A stretch of 8,623 nt of DNA from Collinsella sp. (GTDB lineage: Bacteria; Actinomycetota; Coriobacteriia; Coriobacteriales; Coriobacteriaceae): contig JAUMPM010000043.1 of assembly GCA_031294825.1 (NCBI GenBank), forward strand, positions 1 through 8,623, in the 5' to 3' direction. How positions within the stretch are numbered: position 1 is the stretch's first letter; each line of letters begins with the position of its first letter. The notes under the pieces were generated by a model. It had not been told where the DNA came from. It ran no database searches and worked only from the letters and a program-made list of their open reading frames with translations. Positions 5,666 to 8,623 of the stretch are shown piece after piece. The position numbers and the translations under genes were made by a program.

Positions 5666-5756
5666 GTCTACCGGTGGGTTTACCCCACCGGACAGACGAT
5701 GACCAGGTGATCCTTTACAGGATCGTCAAGGTTTCCGTGGGGTACCCGTTGGGTAC
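5666..5756 (-). other. Structured 3' untranslated region with three hairpins
   Basis: Directly behind the carrier stop lie three small perfect hairpins: 5742-5756 (6-bp stem, 3-base loop, touching the stop codon), 5709-5724 (6-bp stem, loop ttac) and 5671-5691 (8-bp stem, 5-base loop). The last can be extended by gtct/agac at 5666-5669 and 5694-5697. Another perfect pairing, 5695-5700 with 5722-5727, excludes the second hairpin and the extension of the third. None has a U-run; they may protect mRNA 3' ends. Confidence 0.5.
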
Positions 5757-7235
5757 TTAGAGCAGCACGCAGGCGACGGTCAGGATGATGGCGCAGACGA
5801 CGGAGAGCGCGACGATGAGCTTAAGGGCAAACTTGAGCCAGGTCGTCCACTCGATCTTGGCCAGGGCGAGACCGCCCATGATGGCGCCGGAGGTCGGGGT
5901 GAACAGGTTCACGACACCGATGGCGGCGGAGAAGATCATGACCATGACCTCGGGCGAGAAGCCGAGCTTAACAGCCAGCGGTCCCATGAGGGGCAGGGAG
6001 ACGGTGGCCATACCGGAGGTCGAGGGGATCAGGAAGGACAGGCCGAAGTAGACCAGGAAGCTCATGGGAGCGAAGATCACGCCGGACAGGCCAGCCAGGG
6101 CATTGGCGGCAGCGTCGAGGACGTAGACGTCGAGGCCGGTGTTAGCCATGAGGACGGAGATACCGCGGGCGAGAGCGATGACGAGGACAACGGACATCAT
6201 GTCGGCAGCGCCGCTAATGAAGGTGTTGACAATCTGCTTCTCGGACAGGCCACCGATGATACCGATCAGGACAGCCATGAGGAAGAACCAGGTGGAAGCC
6301 TCGTCGAAGTACCACTGGCCAATGGGCAGGCCGGTGATCAGGGCAGACCAGCCCTGAACGATGGCGTTACCGTCGGCATCGTAGACAGCGCCAGCGTCAA
6401 AGAAGTTGGCGACGCCCTCGTTGAGGTCGGCCAGCGGGATGAAGCCGACGATCATGACGACGAAGGTGAAGGCGAAGGCGATCAGAACACCCTTCTGACG
6501 ACCGGTGAGCTTGACCTCCTTGTGGACCTCGGAAGCAGCCTTGCCGTGAGCCTCTTCGGCGTCCTTGAGCTCCTGCATCGACAGGATGGTGGAACCCTTG
6601 TCAGCCTTGACCTTCTTGGCATAGTTCATCACGAAGACGATGGACATAGCAGTAGTGACAATCCACAGGACGGCACCGAGGCCGATGATGATGGACTGGT
6701 TGACCTCAATGCCAACGCCGGTCAGAGCGTCGACGGCAGCGCCGACGGCGAACGGGTTAACCGTGGAGCCCAGGCAGCCGCAGCCAGCGCCGAGCAGGAC
6801 GGTAGCAGCGCCGACCATCGGGTCGAAGCCAGCAGCCATCATGGTAGCGGCGAGCAGGGCGTAGAAGGGAACGGTCTCCTCGCACATACCATAAGTGGTA
6901 CCACCGAGGGAGAAGATGAGCATCAGCACGGGAACGAGCATGATCTCGTTGCCCTTAAGCTTCTGCACCAGGACGGCGATGCCGTTGTCCAGAGCGCCGG
7001 TCTCGGTCATCATGCCGAGGAAGCCGCCCAGGATCATAACGAAGAGGCAGACGGGCAGAGCGTCAGCGAAGCCCTTAATCGGGGCGGTGCAGAAATCGCT
7101 CAGACGGGCGGCAGTAACCGCGCCGCCGGACGTGCCGGAGACGATAACGGTAATCACTGCGACAATTGCCAGCAGAGCAAGAAGAATGGTGAACGATGAA
7201 GGCATACCGCGCTTTTTCTTAGCGGTCTCAGTCAT
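5757..7235 (-). CDS. arcD: YfcC/DcuC-type carrier, probable arginine/ornithine antiporter
   Basis: A 492-residue polytopic inner membrane protein that by context exchanges external arginine for ornithine for the ADI pathway. About 11-12 hydrophobic segments are visible (first about 14-36, then 60-78, 98-112, 122-136, 182-204, 249-266, 315-330, 346-363, 383-405, 428-446 and 468-492). A hydrophilic loop spans about 205-248. Motifs include GGTTYGMCEETVPFY (111-125), GCGCLGSTVNPF (151-162), FLIPSTSGMA (401-410) and FTPTSGAIMGG (445-455). These are typical of the YfcC branch of the anaerobic C4-dicarboxylate carrier family, not the APC-type ArcD. The ATG at 7235 is chosen because GAAGGGGGG lies about 9 bases upstream; an in-frame ATG at 7262 has no good site. 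Substrate is inferred from arcA and arcB next door; YfcC-type ArcD proteins are known in streptococci. Another amino acid or peptide-derived substrate is possible. Confidence 0.85.
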   Translation of the reverse strand: MTETAKKKRGMPSSFTILLALLAIVAVITVIVSGTSGGAVTAARLSDFCTAPIKGFADALPVCLFVMILGGFLGMMTETGALDNGIAVLVQKLKGNEIMLVPVLMLIFSLGGTTYGMCEETVPFYALLAATMMAAGFDPMVGAATVLLGAGCGCLGSTVNPFAVGAAVDALTGVGIEVNQSIIIGLGAVLWIVTTAMSIVFVMNYAKKVKADKGSTILSMQELKDAEEAHGKAASEVHKEVKLTGRQKGVLIAFAFTFVVMIVGFIPLADLNEGVANFFDAGAVYDADGNAIVQGWSALITGLPIGQWYFDEASTWFFLMAVLIGIIGGLSEKQIVNTFISGAADMMSVVLVIALARGISVLMANTGLDVYVLDAAANALAGLSGVIFAPMSFLVYFGLSFLIPSTSGMATVSLPLMGPLAVKLGFSPEVMVMIFSAAIGVVNLFTPTSGAIMGGLALAKIEWTTWLKFALKLIVALSVVCAIILTVACVLL

Positions 7236-7327
7236 AGTTCTCATCCCCCCTTCATAAATCATTTAACTTTCTCGTGCGAAGCGGATCTTCCGTGCCGTGC
7301 CCACCGTCCGACGCGAGATATTTACCA

Positions 7328-7367
7328 GACAAAACCGCTCGGGGTGAGCAGCAATACACCCCGAGCG
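7328..7367 (-). terminator. Intrinsic terminator between arcB and the carrier gene
   Basis: The arms at 7336-7346 and 7357-7367 form a perfect 11-bp stem with a 10-base loop, followed on the minus strand by GTTTTGTC (T-run 7334-7331). It begins 15 bases after the arcB stop. The carrier gene downstream therefore depends on partial read-through or its own promoter. I see only a weak extended -10 (TGGTAAATA, about 7326-7318) for the latter. Confidence 0.75.
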
Positions 7368-7382
7368 AGATGCTAGATGCTC

Positions 7383-8378
7383 TTACTTGAGCGTGGCGTA
7401 CATGACAGCCTTGATGGTGTGCATGCGGTTCTCGGCCTCATCGAAGACCTTGGAAGCGGGGCTCTCGAAGACCTCGTCGGTGACCTCCTGCTCGGTGATG
7501 CCGAACTGCTCGCACTTCTCGGCGCCAATGGTGGTGTTGGTGTCGTGGAAGCTGGGCAGGCAGTGCAGGAAGATGGCGCCCGGGTTGGCCATAGCCATGA
7601 CCTCGGAGGTAACACGATACGGGGTGAGCTGAGCGATGCGCTCGGCCCAGACCTCGTCGGGCTCGCCCATGGAGACCCACACGTCGGTGTAGATAACGTC
7701 GGCACCGGTGACGCCGTCCTTGACGTCGGTGGTCAGCTTGATGGTGCAGCCGTTGGCCTCGGCGATGGGCTTGCAGGCCTCGATGACGTCGTCGGCGGGC
7801 ATGCACTCCTCGGGGCCGCAGGCCACGAAGTTCATGCCGAGCTTGGAGCAGACAACCATGAGGGAGCGAGCGACGTTGTTCTTGCAGTCGCCCATGAAGA
7901 CGAGGGTCTTGCCCTTGATGTCGTAGTTGAAGTTCTCCTGGACGGTCAGGATGTCGGCGAGCATCTGGGTGGGATGCCACTCGGTGGTCAGGCCGTTCCA
8001 CACGGGCACGCCGGACTTAGCAGCGAGCTCCTCGACGTCGTCCTGGGCAAAGCCACGGAACTCGATGCCGTCATACATGCGGCCGAGAACACGGGCGGTG
8101 TCCTCGATGGACTCCTTCTTGCCCATCTGCGACGAACCCGGATCGAGGTAGGTGACGCCCATGCCCAGATCCATGCCGCCGACCTCGAAGGCGCAGCGGG
8201 TACGAGTGGAGGTCTTCTGGAAGAGCAGAACAATGTTCTTGCCCTCGAGATAGCGGTGCGGAACGCCAGCGCGCTTCATATCCTTGAAGTTCTTGGAGAG
8301 CTTGAGCAGGTACTCGATCTCCTCGGTGGTGAGGTCGAGAAGCTTGAGGAAGCTACGGCCGGAGAGGTTAACACCCAT
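7383..8378 (-). CDS. arcB: Ornithine carbamoyltransferase, catabolic (ADI pathway)
   Basis: In the ADI pathway this cytoplasmic enzyme splits citrulline with phosphate into ornithine and carbamoyl phosphate. The 331 residues match the family length. The carbamoyl-phosphate domain has STRTR at 57-61 and HPTQ at 135-138 within WNGLTTEWHPTQ. The ornithine domain has TDVWVSMGE (231-239, the SMG loop that contacts the amino acid) and the catalytic Cys in LHCLPSFHD (271-279). An Arg in ENRMHT (316-321) completes the site. TYLDPGSSQMGKKES (77-90 region) differs slightly from the more common GPSGSQ. The ATG at 8378 has AAGGA about 9 bases upstream. The catabolic role is assigned from its place between arcA and the carrier; sequence alone does not separate ArcB from biosynthetic ArgF. 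Confidence 0.95.
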   Translation of the reverse strand: MGVNLSGRSFLKLLDLTTEEIEYLLKLSKNFKDMKRAGVPHRYLEGKNIVLLFQKTSTRTRCAFEVGGMDLGMGVTYLDPGSSQMGKKESIEDTARVLGRMYDGIEFRGFAQDDVEELAAKSGVPVWNGLTTEWHPTQMLADILTVQENFNYDIKGKTLVFMGDCKNNVARSLMVVCSKLGMNFVACGPEECMPADDVIEACKPIAEANGCTIKLTTDVKDGVTGADVIYTDVWVSMGEPDEVWAERIAQLTPYRVTSEVMAMANPGAIFLHCLPSFHDTNTTIGAEKCEQFGITEQEVTDEVFESPASKVFDEAENRMHTIKAVMYATLK

Positions 8379-8483
8379 GGTTCGATTCCTTTCGAAGAAA
8401 TGAATTACGTAAATATTAGTGTTGCCCGTTTAACGGGCGAAGCCGGTGCGGTTGTAGGGGGACCGCACCGGAAACGGAAAGAC
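8379..8483 (-). promoter_or_regulatory. arcA-arcB intergenic region with two hairpins
   Basis: Two perfect stems lie between the genes: 8443-8452 with 8462-8471 (10 bp, 9-base loop) and 8424-8430 with 8432-8438 (6 bp with a 3-base loop). Neither is followed by a U-run on the minus strand, so they look more like mRNA processing or stabilising structures than full terminators. An AT-rich stretch (8401-8418, core ttacgtaa) and a weak promoter-like pair (TTCGCC, 17 bases, TAATAT) precede arcB's ribosome binding site. Confidence 0.5.
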
Positions 8484-8623
8484 TTAGAGGTCCTCGCGCC
8501 AGAAGGGCATGCTCATGCAGCGCGGGCCGCCGCGGCCGCGGGAGAGCTCGGCGGAGGGCACGACGAGAAGGTCCAGGCCCTCCTTGTACAGCACGTCGTT
8601 GGTGACGGTGTTGCGGGCGTAGA
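8484..8623 (-). CDS. arcA: Arginine deiminase, C-terminal end only
   Basis: Arginine deiminase hydrolyses arginine to citrulline and ammonia, the first step of the ADI pathway. Only the last 45 codons and the TAA stop are in the window; the rest continues past the right edge. The visible translation runs from YARNTVTNDVLYKEG through VVPSAELSRGRGGPRCMSMP to FWREDL. The SELSRGRGG-type stretch and the following R/H-C-M-S-M-P segment hold the active-site cysteine characteristic of arginine deiminases. The open frame, the stop and arcB 105 bases downstream agree with an arcA-arcB order. No promoter for the cluster can be seen because the 5' end is outside. Confidence 0.9.
   Translation of the reverse strand, partial: YARNTVTNDVLYKEGLDLLVVPSAELSRGRGGPRCMSMPFWREDL

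Larger units (their letters stand above)
5150..5756. other. 607-base gene-free, hairpin-rich interval
   Basis: No frame here has convincing coding character. The longest ones (about 100 codons, minus strand 5639-5340 and 5617-5291) have low-complexity Arg/Cys/Leu-rich translations, no good ribosome binding site, and cross strong hairpins. In minus strand order the interval holds the structured 3' end of the carrier transcript (5756-5588), a 100-bp nested hairpin (5574-5475), a short 7-bp inverted repeat (5463-5427), a 26-bp-arm inverted repeat (5327-5259) and the DUF1846 promoter. Confidence 0.7.

Overview
This window reads as part of a chromosome from a high-GC, gut-type anaerobic actinobacterium of the Coriobacteriia. 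Collinsella is my best guess, from protein character and gene content; that is inference, since I ran no search. Every gene I can support lies on the minus strand, so the transcription order runs from high to low coordinates. The genes look like ordinary chromosomal genes. I see no phage gene, transposase, CRISPR array, tRNA or rRNA.

Layout in transcription order. (1) 8623-5616 is an arginine deiminase (ADI) fermentation cluster. It holds the last 45 codons of arcA (arginine deiminase), complete arcB (ornithine carbamoyltransferase), and a YfcC/DcuC-type membrane carrier that probably acts as the arginine/ornithine antiporter (arcD role). Hairpins separate arcA from arcB, an intrinsic terminator separates arcB from the carrier, and a run of five hairpins including a terminator follows the carrier. 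Carbamate kinase (arcC), the ATP-yielding last step, is not in the window. (2) 5756-5150 is a 607-base gap without a credible gene but rich in inverted repeats. These include a 26-bp-arm inverted repeat and a 100-bp nested hairpin element. The gap ends in a good promoter for the next gene. (3) 5149-3668 is a single-gene unit for a DUF1846 protein of unknown function with a glycine-rich P-loop-like motif, closed by a clear terminator. (4) 3411-3073 is a 112-residue winged-helix DNA-binding protein with a strong Shine-Dalgarno sequence and its own terminator. (5) 2894-289 is a pyrG-xerD pair: CTP synthase, then a XerD-type tyrosine recombinase starting 2 bases after the pyrG stop. Behind them is a terminator hairpin with a perfect 20-bp stem. 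(6) 1-185 is non-coding, with a 20-bp palindrome and a 12-bp-stem hairpin that may belong to the unseen neighbour on the left.

How they work together: the arc genes degrade arginine to ornithine, ammonia and carbamoyl phosphate, with the carrier exchanging arginine for ornithine. pyrG makes CTP, and xerD resolves chromosome dimers, so that pair joins nucleotide supply to chromosome maintenance, an association also known in other actinobacteria. A perfect DnaA-box 9-mer lies in the pyrG leader.

I do not see a clearly new multi-gene system. The least explained items are the DUF1846 protein, the small winged-helix protein next to pyrG, and the structured repeats in the 5150-5756 gap.
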